64,000 nt of DNA from an uncultured Ruminococcus sp. (GCA_902802795.1 CADCNI010000010.1:1-64000), one strand, 5' to 3'; positions 26,408 through 36,217 are shown, counted from the stretch's first letter. Notes: generated from the letters alone by a model not told the origin. Program-made: numbers and translations.

Positions 26408-26415
26408 TATTTTCA

Positions 26416-26444
26416 TTGACAAAACTGACAATTTGCGGTAAATT
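26416..26444 (+). promoter_or_regulatory. Sigma-A type promoter of leuS
   Basis: TTGACA at 26416-26421, 17-nt spacer, TAAATT at 26439-26444. The leader to the leuS ATG is only about 57 nt. Confidence 0.75.
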
Positions 26445-26508
26445 ATTAATAATACCGTCATTTTCAAAAAATGCAGCTTTAATTTTACAGTGAAGGAATG
26501 ACAGAAAC

Positions 26509-28914
26509 ATGAAATACGATTTTAGTGCCATTGAGAAAAAATGGCAGCAGAAATGGGAGGAAGCCGATTGCTTCCACGCGGAGATTGATCACTCCAAGCC
26601 CAAGTTTTACGCGCTGGTCGAGTTCCCCTATCCGTCGGGCGCGGGTCTGCATGTGGGACACCCCCGCTCCTATACCGCGCTGGATATCGTCGCCCGCAAG
26701 CGCCGTCTCGAGGGCTACAACGTGCTTTATCCGATGGGCTGGGACGCGTTCGGTCTGCCCACCGAAAATTTTGCCATCAAGAATCACATTCACCCCGCGA
26801 TCGTGACCAAGAACAATGTCGATCGCTTCAGAAGCCAGCTAAAGAGTCTCGGTCTGTCCTTTGACTGGAAGCGCGAGGTCAACACCACCGACCCCTCCTA
26901 TTACAAGTGGACACAGTGGATCTTCCTCCAGCTCTTTAAAAAGGGGCTTGCCTACAAAAAAGAAATGTCGGTCAACTGGTGTACCGGCTGCAAGTGCGTT
27001 CTCGCTAATGAGGAAGTGGTCGCCGGTGTGTGCGAACGCTGCGGCAGCGAAGTGGTTCACAAAGTCAAGAGCCAGTGGATGCTCGCCATCACCAAGTATG
27101 CGCAGCGCCTGATCGACGATATCGACGAGCTGGATTACATTGACCGCGTCAAGGTGCAGCAAAAGAACTGGATCGGCCGTTCTACGGGCGCGGAGGTGGA
27201 TTTCACCACCACACTGGGCGACACGCTCACGGTTTACACCACCCGCTGCGACACCCTGTTCGGCGCGACCTATATGGTCATTTCTCCGGAACATCCGCTG
27301 ATTGAAAAGTGGGCGGACAGCCTCAAGAACATCGACGAAGTGCGCGCCTATCAGCTTGCCGCTTCCAAGAAGTCCGACTTTGAGCGCACCGAGGTCGCCA
27401 AGGACAAGACGGGCGTTCGTCTCGACGGCGTGAAAGCCATTAATCCGGTCAACAACACCGAAATTCCGATCTTTATTTCCGATTATGTACTGGTTTCCTA
27501 TGGCACCGGCGCGATCATGGCGGTGCCGGCGCACGATACGCGCGACTGGGAATTTGCCAAGAAGTTTGACCTGCCCATCATTGAGGTCGTCAAGGGCGGA
27601 GAGGATGTCCAGAAGGAAGCTTTCACCGATTGCGCTACCGGCATTCTCACCAATTCCGGTTTCCTTGACGGTCTGAGCGTAGAGGACGCCAAGGCAAAGA
27701 TGATCGAATTCCTCACTGAAAAGGGCATCGGTCACGCCAAGGTCAATTATAAGCTGCGCGACTGGGTTTTCTCCCGTCAGCGTTACTGGGGCGAACCTAT
27801 TCCGATCGTGCACTGCGAAAAGTGCGGTCCCGTGGCGATTCCCGAAGACCAGCTTCCCTTGCTGCTCCCCGACGTGGAGTCCTATGAACCCACCGACAAC
27901 GGCGAGTCCCCGCTGGCGGCGATGACCGACTGGGTGAACACCACCTGTCCCTGCTGCGGCGCTCCCGCCAAGCGCGAAACTGACACCATGCCCCAGTGGG
28001 CAGGTTCGTCGTGGTACTTCCTGCGCTATACCGACCCGCACAATGACAAAGAGCTGGCCTCCAAGGAGGCGCTGGAATACTGGACCCCTGTGGACTGGTA
28101 CAACGGCGGCATGGAGCACACCACCCTTCACTTGCTCTACAGCCGTTTCTGGCACAAGTTCCTCTATGATATCGGCGCGGTTCCCACCAAGGAGCCTTAC
28201 GCCAAGAGAACCAGTCACGGCATGATTCTGGGCGAGGGTAATGTCAAGATGAGCAAGTCGCTCGGCAACGTCATCAACCCCGACGAAATCGTGGAAACCT
28301 ACGGCGCGGACACCATGCGTCTGTATGAGATGTTCATGGGCGATTTTGAAAAAGCGGCTCCGTGGTCGTCCAGCTCCATTAAGGGCTGCAAGCGTTTCCT
28401 CGACAGAACCTTCAACCTCCAGGAAAAGGTGGTTGACGGCGGCATTCGTCCCGAATTTGAGGGAACCGTCCACAAGACCATCAAAAAGGTGACCGAGGAC
28501 ATCGAAACTCTGAAATTCAACACCGCCATTGCCCAGCTTATGACATGGCTCAACGATATCGAAAAGTGCGGTTCCGTCACCCGTGAAGAATACAAGGTGT
28601 TCCTCATGCTGCTCGACCCGTTCGCGCCGCATATCTGCGAGGAGATCTGGGAGAACATGGGCTTTGGCGATATGATCGTCTATCAGCCGTGGCCGAAGTA
28701 CGACGAAGCCAAGTGTGTGGATGAAACGGTGGAAATCGCCGTACAGATCACCGGCAAGGTCAGAGCGCGCATTCAGATTCCCGCCGACGCGACACAGGAG
28801 CAGGCCATTGCAGCCGCCAAAGCTGACGCAACCATCGCCGCGCAGCTCGAGGGCAAGAACATTGTCAAGGAGATTTATGTGCCGGGCAGACTGGTGAATA
28901 TCGTCGCGAAGTAA
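26509..28914 (+). CDS. leuS: Leucyl-tRNA synthetase
   Basis: Charges tRNA-Leu. 801 residues, full length. The HIGH-type motif is in [13 protein letters not shown], the CP1 editing domain occupies about 220-420 ([34 protein letters not shown]), zinc-type cysteines are at NWCTGCKC...CERCG and CEKCG...CPCCG, the KMSKS motif is [17 protein letters not shown], and the C-terminal anticodon-binding part ends with [23 protein letters not shown]. Own promoter; no T-box leader is present. Start ATG 26509 follows GTGAAGGAATG. Confidence 0.98.
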   Translation: MKYDFSAIEKKWQQKWEEADCFHAEIDHSKPKFYALVEFPYPSGAGLHVGHPRSYTALDIVARKRRLEGYNVLYPMGWDAFGLPTENFAIKNHIHPAIVTKNNVDRFRSQLKSLGLSFDWKREVNTTDPSYYKWTQWIFLQLFKKGLAYKKEMSVNWCTGCKCVLANEEVVAGVCERCGSEVVHKVKSQWMLAITKYAQRLIDDIDELDYIDRVKVQQKNWIGRSTGAEVDFTTTLGDTLTVYTTRCDTLFGATYMVISPEHPLIEKWADSLKNIDEVRAYQLAASKKSDFERTEVAKDKTGVRLDGVKAINPVNNTEIPIFISDYVLVSYGTGAIMAVPAHDTRDWEFAKKFDLPIIEVVKGGEDVQKEAFTDCATGILTNSGFLDGLSVEDAKAKMIEFLTEKGIGHAKVNYKLRDWVFSRQRYWGEPIPIVHCEKCGPVAIPEDQLPLLLPDVESYEPTDNGESPLAAMTDWVNTTCPCCGAPAKRETDTMPQWAGSSWYFLRYTDPHNDKELASKEALEYWTPVDWYNGGMEHTTLHLLYSRFWHKFLYDIGAVPTKEPYAKRTSHGMILGEGNVKMSKSLGNVINPDEIVETYGADTMRLYEMFMGDFEKAAPWSSSSIKGCKRFLDRTFNLQEKVVDGGIRPEFEGTVHKTIKKVTEDIETLKFNTAIAQLMTWLNDIEKCGSVTREEYKVFLMLLDPFAPHICEEIWENMGFGDMIVYQPWPKYDEAKCVDETVEIAVQITGKVRARIQIPADATQEQAIAAAKADATIAAQLEGKNIVKEIYVPGRLVNIVAK

Positions 28915-28997
28915 AGCGCTGATTCACAAATGATGGGCTGATTTTCGCAATATTAGCAAAAATATCAAAAAATTCCCACTTTTTTTCGTCGATACTC

Positions 28998-29026
28998 TTG
29001 ACTTTTTGAAAAGTCTCGTGTATAAT
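28998..29026 (+). promoter_or_regulatory. Sigma-A type promoter of rpsU
   Basis: TTGACT at 28998-29003, 17-nt spacer, perfect TATAAT at 29021-29026, about 59 nt ahead of rpsU. Confidence 0.8.
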
Positions 29027-29084
29027 AAGCAAGAGTCACGATAGAAACGTGGCTTTGCGACTTGGCGGAAGGAGGGGAAGTTAC

Positions 29085-29264
29085 ATGTCATCTGAAATCA
29101 GAGTTAAGGAAAAAGAGTCTCTTGACAGCGCACTCAGACGTTTCAAGAAGTCTTGCGCACGTTCGGGTATTATTCAGGAAGTCCGCAAGAGAGAAGCTTA
29201 CGAGAAGCCCTCTGTACGCCGTAAGAAGAAGTCCGAAGCAGCGAGAAAGCGCAAGTTTAAGTAA
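29085..29264 (+). CDS. rpsU: 30S ribosomal protein S21
   Basis: A 59-residue, highly basic small-subunit protein needed for initiation. [21 protein letters not shown] and [35 protein letters not shown] are the S21 signature. ATG 29085 sits behind GGAGGGG; the longer frame from 29049 has no support. Strong promoter in front and terminator behind: a monocistronic unit. Confidence 0.96.
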   Translation: MSSEIRVKEKESLDSALRRFKKSCARSGIIQEVRKREAYEKPSVRRKKKSEAARKRKFK

Positions 29265-29315
29265 TCCGGGTATTGCTTACGTTGTTCGGATTCGCTGGTC
29301 TACTGACGGAAATTA

Positions 29316-29357
29316 AGTGCAGGTATGCCGGATGCGTTCGGTGTGCCTGCACTTTTT
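29316..29357 (+). terminator. Rho-independent terminator after rpsU
   Basis: AGTGCAGG (29316-29323) pairs with CCTGCACT (29346-29353), followed by TTTT. Confidence 0.8.
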
Positions 29358-29383
29358 GCATTTGAATAAGGCAGGTGAGAGAA

Positions 29384-29872
29384 ATGGCTATCTTCAAGCC
29401 GAAGAAGCGAATTGACAAAATGATAGACATCACGCCCGCCATGCTGCGGGAAATGGACGTGAAGGCGCTGCTACTGGATATTGACAACACCATGACCACC
29501 CACAACAATCCTGTCCCCGCCGACGGAGTGCAGGATTGGATTGACCGCATGAAAGCCGAGGGCTTCGCGCTGATGGTGGTGTCCAACAACAACGGTCAGC
29601 GGGTGCGGACTTTTTCCGAGCTTGTCGGGCTGGAGTTTGAAGGTTCTGCCAAGAAGCCGCTGCCCGTGGGCTTCCGCCGCGCGTGTCAGCGGCTGGGCGT
29701 TGCGCCGAGGGAAGCGGCCGTGGTGGGCGATCAGATTTTCACCGACATATTGGGCGGCAATCTGCTGGGCGCCTGCACGGTGATGACGGTGCCGTATCTC
29801 ATGGAGGAGCACATCGGCTTTCGTATCAAACGGACTTTAGAGCGCTTTATCATGACATTCTGGAAGGATTAA
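29384..29872 (+). CDS. YqeG-type HAD phosphatase
   Basis: A 162-residue HAD-IIIA enzyme of the YqeG family; substrate unknown. Motif I LLLDIDNTMTTHNNP (DxDxT), motif II MVVSNNNGQRV, the Lys in KKPLPVGFRRAC and motif III VVGDQIFTDILGGN are all present. The C-terminus ends with a basic helix (IGFRIKRTLERFIM). ATG 29384 lies 8 nt after GCAGG. It is followed by the endonuclease-IV-like gene; in relatives yqeG stands in a shikimate/EF-P neighbourhood, as here. Confidence 0.92.
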   Translation: MAIFKPKKRIDKMIDITPAMLREMDVKALLLDIDNTMTTHNNPVPADGVQDWIDRMKAEGFALMVVSNNNGQRVRTFSELVGLEFEGSAKKPLPVGFRRACQRLGVAPREAAVVGDQIFTDILGGNLLGACTVMTVPYLMEEHIGFRIKRTLERFIMTFWKD

Positions 29873-29888
29873 GGAGGGAATACAGCGT

Positions 29889-30731
29889 ATGTCTGACGCG
29901 AAATTCGGGCCGGCGGGCGCATGTGAACGGTCTGCCGCCGAAAAGATCAAATCGACCGAAAAGCTGATCGAATGGATTGCGGCGAACGGTCTGACCGCTT
30001 TTGAGTACCAGTGCGGTCGCGGCGTGATGGTCAAGGAACCCAAGGCGCGGCTTTTCAAACAAAAGGCGGAGGAAAACGGCATCAAACTGTCGATTCACGC
30101 GCCTTATTTCATATCGCTTGCTTCTCCCGAGGAGGAAAAGCGGCTCAACTCGATTCGCTACATATTTGAGAGCGCGCAGGCGGCCGACTGGATGGGAGCC
30201 GACCGCATTGTGGTGCATCCCGGCGGTCTGGGTAAGAAATCCCGCGAGGAAGCCACGGCGCTGGCCAAGGAAACGCTGGCGGCGGCGCAGCGGCACCTTG
30301 ACGAGCAGGGACTGGGACATATTCATATCTGCCCGGAGGTGATGGGCAAAATCAACCAGTTGGGCAATCTCACGGAGGTGCTGGACTTCTGCACGCTGGA
30401 TGAGAGAATTCTGCCTTGTGTGGATTTCGGTCATCTCAACAGCCGTCTGCAGGGACAGATGGATTACGGCAAGGTGTTGGATGAAATTGAGAATACACTG
30501 GGCATAGACCGTCTGCGCCGTATGCACATCCATTTTTCCAAAATCGAATACACCGCAGGCGGCGAAAAGAAGCACCTGACCTTTGCGGATGAGATGTACG
30601 GCCCACAGTTCGAGCCGCTGATGGAGGAATTGATCAAGCGGGATATGAGTCCGACAGTGATCTGCGAGTCGGCGGGAACGCAGACCGATGACGCAAAAAA
30701 GATGAAAAACTATTATGACGCCCTTAAATAA
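29889..30731 (+). CDS. Endonuclease IV-like TIM-barrel protein (AP endonuclease 2 family)
   Basis: A 280-residue sugar-isomerase/endonuclease-IV-type TIM barrel. Zinc-ligand-like residues are in LSIHAPYFISL, DRIVVHPGGLGKKS, ICPEVMGKINQLG, LPCVDFGHLN and MHIHFSK, and VICESAG closes the barrel. This matches Nfo-type AP endonuclease ligands (His/Glu/Asp), so a role in DNA repair is likely, though some relatives act on sugars. AAGGAGGG in front of ATG 29889, 16 nt after yqeG. Confidence 0.85.
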   Translation: MSDAKFGPAGACERSAAEKIKSTEKLIEWIAANGLTAFEYQCGRGVMVKEPKARLFKQKAEENGIKLSIHAPYFISLASPEEEKRLNSIRYIFESAQAADWMGADRIVVHPGGLGKKSREEATALAKETLAAAQRHLDEQGLGHIHICPEVMGKINQLGNLTEVLDFCTLDERILPCVDFGHLNSRLQGQMDYGKVLDEIENTLGIDRLRRMHIHFSKIEYTAGGEKKHLTFADEMYGPQFEPLMEELIKRDMSPTVICESAGTQTDDAKKMKNYYDALK

Positions 30732-30777
30732 AGAGTGAAGAGCGGAGAGTCGGGGGAAGAAAGGAAGTATCGTTGTC

Positions 30778-31830
30778 ATGGCAAAACTGAGGAAAACTTT
30801 GCCCAAGGATTTTGATGAAATTGTTGCCGGCGGCGACGTTGAAATAATCAAGGCAGCTTTGAAAAAATGCGAGCCGAATGCCTATTGTAACAACTACTAC
30901 AAGGAATCCGCTCTCATGAACCCGAATCTGCCGGAAGAAGTCATTCGATGGCTCGTCACCGAATACGGCGCGGATATCCATTATTCCAATCTTTATGGTC
31001 GCACCGCATTGAGTGAGGCGGCGATGAGCAAGCCGGAGAATATTGCATTACTGGTGTCGCTCGGTGCGGACGTCAATTTTCAGAAGGACAGCCATCCGAC
31101 AGCTTTGATTTACGCCGCGATGTATTATCGTACCGAGAGCGTAAGAGAACTGCTCCGTCTGGGTGCGGATGTACATATGACAGGCGGTTATTCGCATTAC
31201 AACGCGCTGGAAGAAGCGCTGTTCCGGTGCCAAAACGCCAACATTCCTGACATGGTGGAGCTGTCGCGGATTCTGCTTGACGCGGGATTGGAAATCACCG
31301 GTGATATGAAAGCGCAGGTCACGAGAATCGGTGAGCAGTTTGAATTTTACCGCGACAGCTTTAACCCCGATTATCTCGACGAGGTGGACGCGGCCTTGCA
31401 GGAATTGTACCGCATATACGATGTGCCGCCCGTGCCGCGCAAGCAAAAGTACGACGGCAGCGCGCCGATTGCCGTGAAAGGCGAGACATGGCAGCAGCAG
31501 TACAATGAACTGTGGAATTTGCTTGTTCCGGGGACGGGCAGGGCGAAATATGTGCAGGGCGAAGTCATTCGCATTGCGGGGCGGCTCAGTCACGAGATTC
31601 TCGACAACGGCGGTATGAACTGGGACGCGGATTACCGCGCCATGCGTGACCAATTGGCGGCGCTGATGGCAACCGGCAGGGCGGCAGACGAGAAAATATT
31701 GAAAACGGTCAGGAAGGTGTCCCCGTACAGCGACGAGGGAGTTTTTGATGAAATCGCAAAAGCGGCTGTCGAATGGATTCTCAGCAATCCCGACCCGTTA
31801 GAGTTGGGCGATGTTCCCTATAACCGTTGA
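30778..31830 (+). CDS. Ankyrin-repeat protein
   Basis: A 350-residue cytoplasmic protein. About residues 15-170 hold four or five ankyrin-type repeats: IVAGGDVEIIKAALKK, EVIRWLVTEYGADIHYSNLYGRTALSEAAMS, PENIALLVSLGADVNFQKDSHPTALIYAAM and TESVRELLRLGADVHMTGGYSHYNALEEAL. The C-terminal half (from about 225, W-rich, KGETWQQQYNELWNLLVP) is unlike anything I know. No signal peptide. GAAAGGAAG precedes ATG 30778. It lies within an otherwise conserved metabolic neighbourhood, so it looks inserted. Confidence 0.85.
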   Translation: MAKLRKTLPKDFDEIVAGGDVEIIKAALKKCEPNAYCNNYYKESALMNPNLPEEVIRWLVTEYGADIHYSNLYGRTALSEAAMSKPENIALLVSLGADVNFQKDSHPTALIYAAMYYRTESVRELLRLGADVHMTGGYSHYNALEEALFRCQNANIPDMVELSRILLDAGLEITGDMKAQVTRIGEQFEFYRDSFNPDYLDEVDAALQELYRIYDVPPVPRKQKYDGSAPIAVKGETWQQQYNELWNLLVPGTGRAKYVQGEVIRIAGRLSHEILDNGGMNWDADYRAMRDQLAALMATGRAADEKILKTVRKVSPYSDEGVFDEIAKAAVEWILSNPDPLELGDVPYNR

Positions 31831-31882
31831 ATTTTTTAACTGATAAATTCATTTTGAGCAATAAGGAAGCGAATCAAAAGAT

Positions 31883-32276
31883 ATGAAAAAAATACTCATT
31901 CTCAACGGACCCAACCTCAATATGGTCGGCGTGCGTGAACCGGGCGTTTACGGCACGGAAACGCTCGATACCATCTGCGGCAAAATCAAACAATACGCGG
32001 AGTCGCTGGGGCTGGAGGCGGATTTTCTCCAGAGCAACCACGAGGGCGTGATTCTCGATAAGATTCACAGCGCATTACAGCTATGCCCTGCGCGACGCGA
32101 TTGCCGCCGTCAAGCCGCTGCCTTTTGTGGAAGTGCATATGTCCAATATCCACGCGCGCGAGGAATTTCGTCATCATTCGGTAATTTCGCCCGTGTGCGT
32201 TGGTCAGATCTGCGGTTTTGGCGCGAACAGCTATCTGTTGGGCGTGCAGGCGTTGACGGCCATCATTGAACAATAG
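31883..32276 (+). pseudogene. aroQ: 3-dehydroquinate dehydratase, type II, with internal deletion
   Basis: AroQ removes water from 3-dehydroquinate in the shikimate pathway. The start ILNGPNLNMVGVREPGVYG and [13 protein letters not shown] is normal. Then the sequence jumps at 32067-32075 straight into [48 protein letters not shown] in another frame, ending at TAG 32274-32276. About 15 residues that normally lie between, of the type DGIIINPGAYT in the active site, are missing and the frame is broken. As written the gene encodes an inactive product. A deletion or an assembly error are both possible. Confidence 0.85.
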
Positions 32277-32292
32277 AAAGAGGTCTTTTCTC

Positions 32293-33381
32293 ATGGCTGA
32301 CAAATTTCAGCAGCGCACCAATGCGCTCATCGACATCATCCCGGAAGAATACGACGGCGCGCTGGTCATTTCCCGGATCAACGGCAAATATCTCACCGGA
32401 TTTGACTGCGACAACGGTTATTTCGTGGTGAGTAAAAACGGCTGCGCCTATATCACCGACTCCCGCTATACCGAGGCGGCGAGCAAGGCGATTGACTGGT
32501 GCGAGGTCATCGAGTACAACAGCGACACCATGAAGCAACTTGGTGGGGATGTGGTGCGTACAATCGGCGCGAAAACCCTTCTTGTTGAGTCGGAAAGAAT
32601 GACGCTCTCGCAGTACACCCAAATGCTGGACATCTTTGAACCGGCGTTTCTCAGTGAAGAAGGCGACCTCGACGGTCTGATCGCTTCTCTCCGCGTTCAC
32701 AAGGACAAAGAGGAAATCGCCTGCATGAAAGCGGCGCAGACTATCGCGGAAAAAACGCTGGAACATGTTTATACCTTGGTGCGTGAGGGTGTGACGGAGC
32801 AGGAGCTTGCTTTTGAATTCGAGTTTTACGCCCGTCGGCTGGGAGCGGAACGCCTGGCCTTTGATTCCATCGTGGCGTCAGGCGAAAACGGCTCCATGCC
32901 GCATGCGGTACCCGCCCAGCGCAGAATCCAAAAGGGCGATCTGATTACCTTTGACGTGGGTTGCGTGGTAGGCGGCTATCATTCCGACATGACCCGTACG
33001 GTGGCTTATGGCAAGGTGAGCGACGAACAGCGCAATATCTACGACATCGTGTTGCGGGCGCAGCAGGCGGCGATGGATTACCTCTTTGAAGGAGGTGACG
33101 ATCTCGCCCAGTGCGATGCGGCGGCTCGCGACCTGATCACGGCGGAAGGCTACGGCTCGTATTTCGGACATTCCACCGGCCACGGCGTGGGTCTGGAAAT
33201 TCATGAATTCCCATCAGTGTCTTCCCGCGGCGGCAAAATCCCGGTGGGTTCGGTCATTACGGTGGAGCCGGGCATCTATATCCCCGGCAAATACGGCGTG
33301 AGAATCGAAAACATGATGTACAAAACAGCGGACGGAGCGGTCAATTTAGCCGATTTGGACCGGGGTTTTATTCAGTTGTAA
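32293..33381 (+). CDS. pepP: M24 family Xaa-Pro aminopeptidase
   Basis: Metallopeptidase removing N-terminal residues next to proline. 362 residues: N-terminal creatinase-like domain (ALVISRINGKYLTGFDCDNGYFVV), then the pita-bread domain with metal ligands in TFDVGCVVGGYHSDMTRT (two Asp), GHSTGHGVGLEIHE (His), TVEPGIY (Glu) and GVRIENM (Glu). ATG 32293 with AAAGAGG upstream. In many Firmicutes this gene directly precedes efp, as here. Confidence 0.94.
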   Translation: MADKFQQRTNALIDIIPEEYDGALVISRINGKYLTGFDCDNGYFVVSKNGCAYITDSRYTEAASKAIDWCEVIEYNSDTMKQLGGDVVRTIGAKTLLVESERMTLSQYTQMLDIFEPAFLSEEGDLDGLIASLRVHKDKEEIACMKAAQTIAEKTLEHVYTLVREGVTEQELAFEFEFYARRLGAERLAFDSIVASGENGSMPHAVPAQRRIQKGDLITFDVGCVVGGYHSDMTRTVAYGKVSDEQRNIYDIVLRAQQAAMDYLFEGGDDLAQCDAAARDLITAEGYGSYFGHSTGHGVGLEIHEFPSVSSRGGKIPVGSVITVEPGIYIPGKYGVRIENMMYKTADGAVNLADLDRGFIQL

Positions 33382-33591
33382 GGCCTGTTTCTTGTTGTGA
33401 ATATGCATAAACCGAGAATTTCGTTACAATGCATAAAAAATCAGACGTTATCGCGTAATTTGAACGGCGTATTTGTGTAAAAGCTCTAAAAAATCAGAGT
33501 TGTTACTTTTTTCACAAATCAAAACCCCCGTTTTTTGACGGCAAAACATACAAAAAAAATTGCTTTTTCAAAAAAGAATGTAAAAAATCAC

Positions 33592-33620
33592 TTGAAATTA
33601 AGATTGTTTTGTATTATAAT
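33592..33620 (+). promoter_or_regulatory. Sigma-A type promoter of efp
   Basis: TTGAAA at 33592-33597, 17-nt spacer, TATAAT at 33615-33620. The rest of 33382-33656 is AT-rich with no gene or clear hairpin. Confidence 0.8.
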
Positions 33621-33656
33621 ACTAAGCGGTAAGTTATTTCATGGAGGTTATACCAG

Positions 33657-34214
33657 ATGATCGTAGCAGGAGATTTCAGAAACGGCGTTACTTTCGAGAT
33701 GGACGGCGCTGTTTATTCGATTATTGAGTTTCAGCATGTCAAGCCGGGCAAGGGCGCGGCATTCGTGCGTACCAAGCTGCGCAATGTCATTACGGGCGCT
33801 GTGACGGAAACCACGTTCAATCCGTCCGCCAAGTTCCCCACCGCGTTTGTCGAGCGCAAGGATATGCAGTATCTTTATGAGGACGGCGGTCTGTATTACT
33901 TTATGGATCCCGAAACCTATGAGCAGCTCCCCATCAACGAGAGCACACTCGGCGACAACTTCAAGTTTGTCACTGAAAACATGACCTGCAAAGTGTTGTC
34001 CTACAAGGGCAATGTGTTTGGCGTAGAGCCGCCCAACTTTGTGGAACTGAAAGTTACCAAGACCGATCCCGGCTTTAAGGGCGATACCGCTACCAACGCG
34101 ACCAAGCCTGCCGAGTTGGAAACCGGCGCGGAAATCAAGGTGCCGCTCTTTATTGAGGAAGGCGATATGATCCGTATTGACACCAGAACCGGTCTTTACA
34201 TGGAACGCGCGTAA
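33657..34214 (+). CDS. efp: Elongation factor P
   Basis: Relieves ribosomes stalled at polyproline. 185 residues, normal length. Domain I has [20 protein letters not shown] with the loop lysine that may be modified; domains II and III end with [14 protein letters not shown] 33657 lies behind ATGGAGGTTATACCAG. Its own promoter is visible; the CD1247-like gene follows 61 nt later. Confidence 0.97.
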   Translation: MIVAGDFRNGVTFEMDGAVYSIIEFQHVKPGKGAAFVRTKLRNVITGAVTETTFNPSAKFPTAFVERKDMQYLYEDGGLYYFMDPETYEQLPINESTLGDNFKFVTENMTCKVLSYKGNVFGVEPPNFVELKVTKTDPGFKGDTATNATKPAELETGAEIKVPLFIEEGDMIRIDTRTGLYMERA

Positions 34215-34275
34215 TCCAGAGTGCTGTCAGCAATTTGGTTTTTGATAAATTATTTACAGAGAGGGTAGATTCATT

Positions 34276-34686
34276 ATGAATAAGTTGGAGAAGCTTGCTT
34301 ATATCAAGGGTTTGGTAGAAGGTCTTAACCTGAACGACGACAAGAAAGACACCAAGGTCATTAAGTCCTTGATGGAGCTTTTGGAAGACATCGTGCTCGA
34401 CATGGAAAATCTCGAGGAAGGCTTTGAGGAATTCCAGCAGCAGCTTGACGAAGTAGATGAGGATCTCGGCGCCATCGAGAAGGATCTCTATGAGTCTGAT
34501 AATGTCGGCAAGGTGGAGAAGAAGCCGGAGAAGAAAACCACCAAGAAAACAAAAGACGAGCTTTATTATGAGGTTACATGCCCGACCTGCGGCGATACCA
34601 TTTGTCTTGACGAAGATCTCATCAACGTCGGCGAGATGGAATGCCCGAACTGCGGCGAGAAACTGGAATTTGATCTGGACAACTGA
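34276..34686 (+). CDS. CD1247-like protein with C-terminal zinc ribbon
   Basis: A 136-residue acidic protein of a Clostridia-specific family. The helical N-terminus (LEKLAYIKGLVEGLNLNDDKKD) with a predicted coiled coil (about 25-75) matches the CD1247 N-terminal domain; a Lys/Glu linker follows; the C-terminus has CPTCGDTICLDEDL...MECPNCGEKLEFDL, a four-cysteine zinc ribbon. Function not known; efp-linked in relatives. GAGAGGGTAG precedes ATG 34276. Confidence 0.88.
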   Translation: MNKLEKLAYIKGLVEGLNLNDDKKDTKVIKSLMELLEDIVLDMENLEEGFEEFQQQLDEVDEDLGAIEKDLYESDNVGKVEKKPEKKTTKKTKDELYYEVTCPTCGDTICLDEDLINVGEMECPNCGEKLEFDLDN

Positions 34687-34806
34687 TTCAGACTAACATC
34701 AGAAAGAGGATATCTCTGTGTGTTTTTTTGGAACCAATTGCGCAGTGTTCAACAAAATAAAGTAAGAAATTCCTTTCGGGCGGTTTGGCCGTTAGGAGGA
34801 AATGAG

Positions 34807-34849
34807 GGGAGCTTGTCAGCAAGGCGTTGGCATGCTCCCTTTTGTTTTT
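34807..34849 (+). terminator. Terminator-like hairpin
   Basis: GGGAGC (34807-34812) pairs with GCTCCC (34834-34839), followed by TTTTGTTTTTG. It closes the efp unit and lies immediately before the RBS of the next gene, so it might also act as an attenuator. Confidence 0.55.
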
Positions 34850-34863
34850 GAGGAAAGAGGGGG

Positions 34864-36039
34864 ATGAGATTGGGACAGGAAATCAGACGGGGGTTTGTGC
34901 CGTCAGATGAGCGGGATTTTGCCGCGGACAAATGGCCGATGCTGCGACGCGCGCAGTCCGATTTGCAGGTGATGCTTGACCGGGGATATCCCATTAAAAG
35001 TGTGTCGCGGCTGGTGGGGGATCATTACCAGCTTACTGAACGGCAGCGGCTGGCGGTGGTGCGAGCCGCAACGCCGACGTCCGATCTGACAGCACGGGAG
35101 AAAAAGCGCGTCACAGGCGGCGTGAACGGCGGGCAGGTGTGGATTGACGGACTTAACGTCATCATCACACTGGAAACCGCGCTGTCCGGCACTACGCTCT
35201 ACCGCTGCATGGATGGCACGGTGCGGGATCTGGCGGCCATGTGCGGTAGCTATCGTCTCATCGCGCACACACGCTCGGCGGTGGAACTGCTGGGGGATTA
35301 TCTGGAGACAATCAGAGCGGGTGAGGCGGTCATCCTACTAGATGCGCCTGTCTCCAACACCGGACGGCTGAAGGCGCTGATAGCGGAATGCTTTGAAGAC
35401 CGCGCCTTTTCCTGTGACATTCAGCTCCTGCCGGATGTGGACAGACAGCTCTGGGGGAAAGAAAATGTTCTGTCGAGCGACGCGATCATATTGAATCAAT
35501 GCAAAAGCTGGCTGAATGGCGCAGCCGAGATCATCGCTTCCCGCTTATCGGATGTGCGGGTACTGGATTGGAATCAGGATGTTCGCCAAGCGACAGGCGA
35601 CGAAGCGGAAACCAATCGCATCTTTGTCGCGGTCAAGGGCATTGTGCTGAATGAGGACGGCAAGGCGCTGATTCTCCAGCGTCGTGACAAGATGGAGCGG
35701 GAAGGTGTGGCATGGTGGGAATTTCCCGGCGGCACGCTGGAATTCGGAGAAACACCGGAGCAGACGCTTATCCGCGAACTGCGGGAGGAGGCAGGGCTGG
35801 ATGTGTCTGCCGACAGACTGCTGTTCGCGACGGGAGTACAGCCCGATCCGCATTATGAGATTGTTGTGATGACGTACCTTTGCCGTTACGCGGATTGCGG
35901 CAGAGTGCGTATTTCCGAGGAACATCTGGCTTTCCGATGGGCAGATCGGCACGAGCTGCAAGAATTATTGGCCGAGGATATCCGGGAGTGCATTGATAAA
36001 AACGGGCTTTGGGATATCTGGGAGAATGGAGGACAATAA
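34864..36039 (+). CDS. DUF434/DUF5616 protein fused to a NUDIX hydrolase
   Basis: A 391-residue two-part protein. Residues 1-235 match the DUF434-type pattern (RRGFVPSDERDFAADKWPMLRRAQSDLQVMLDRGYPI, LVGDHYQLTERQRLAVVRA) and a following domain with VWIDGLNVIITLETALSG and LLDAPVSNTGRLK. Residues about 250-391 are a NUDIX hydrolase with the Nudix box GGTLEFGETPEQTLIRELREEAGL (GX5EX7REUXEEXGU intact) preceded by WWEFPGG. The first part often occurs alone; the fusion suggests nucleotide-related work. Start ATG 34864 or TTG 34870; AGGAAAGAGGGGG fits both. Confidence 0.85.
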   Translation: MRLGQEIRRGFVPSDERDFAADKWPMLRRAQSDLQVMLDRGYPIKSVSRLVGDHYQLTERQRLAVVRAATPTSDLTAREKKRVTGGVNGGQVWIDGLNVIITLETALSGTTLYRCMDGTVRDLAAMCGSYRLIAHTRSAVELLGDYLETIRAGEAVILLDAPVSNTGRLKALIAECFEDRAFSCDIQLLPDVDRQLWGKENVLSSDAIILNQCKSWLNGAAEIIASRLSDVRVLDWNQDVRQATGDEAETNRIFVAVKGIVLNEDGKALILQRRDKMEREGVAWWEFPGGTLEFGETPEQTLIRELREEAGLDVSADRLLFATGVQPDPHYEIVVMTYLCRYADCGRVRISEEHLAFRWADRHELQELLAEDIRECIDKNGLWDIWENGGQ

Positions 36040-36040
36040 T

Positions 36041-36217
36041 ATGGGCGGTTATGCATTCATTCTAATCATCATTTTGATAATTGTGGGCGTTATTCTGGGA
36101 ATAACCACGCGTTTTTACAGCAACTTCGGAGAAAACATAGCAAAAAATCGCATGAAGGAATGGGGGTTTGACGATGAAGACAACCATCACGGTCAGGACG
36201 ATGAAGACGCGAGTTAG
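36041..36217 (+). CDS. Small single-pass membrane protein
   Basis: A 58-residue protein with one hydrophobic helix (AFILIIILIIVGVILGI, about residues 4-21) and an acidic tail ending DDEDNHHGQDDEDAS. GGAGGA precedes ATG 36041, one base after the NUDIX stop. I know no family for it. Confidence 0.65.
   Translation: MGGYAFILIIILIIVGVILGITTRFYSNFGENIAKNRMKEWGFDDEDNHHGQDDEDAS

Noticed and set aside
26445..26508. T-box leader ahead of leuS
   Set aside because: Only about 57 nt lie between promoter and start and no T-box sequence or terminator is present.
26839..28632. Long minus-strand frame opposite leuS
   Set aside because: Shadow of a certain gene; no start signal.
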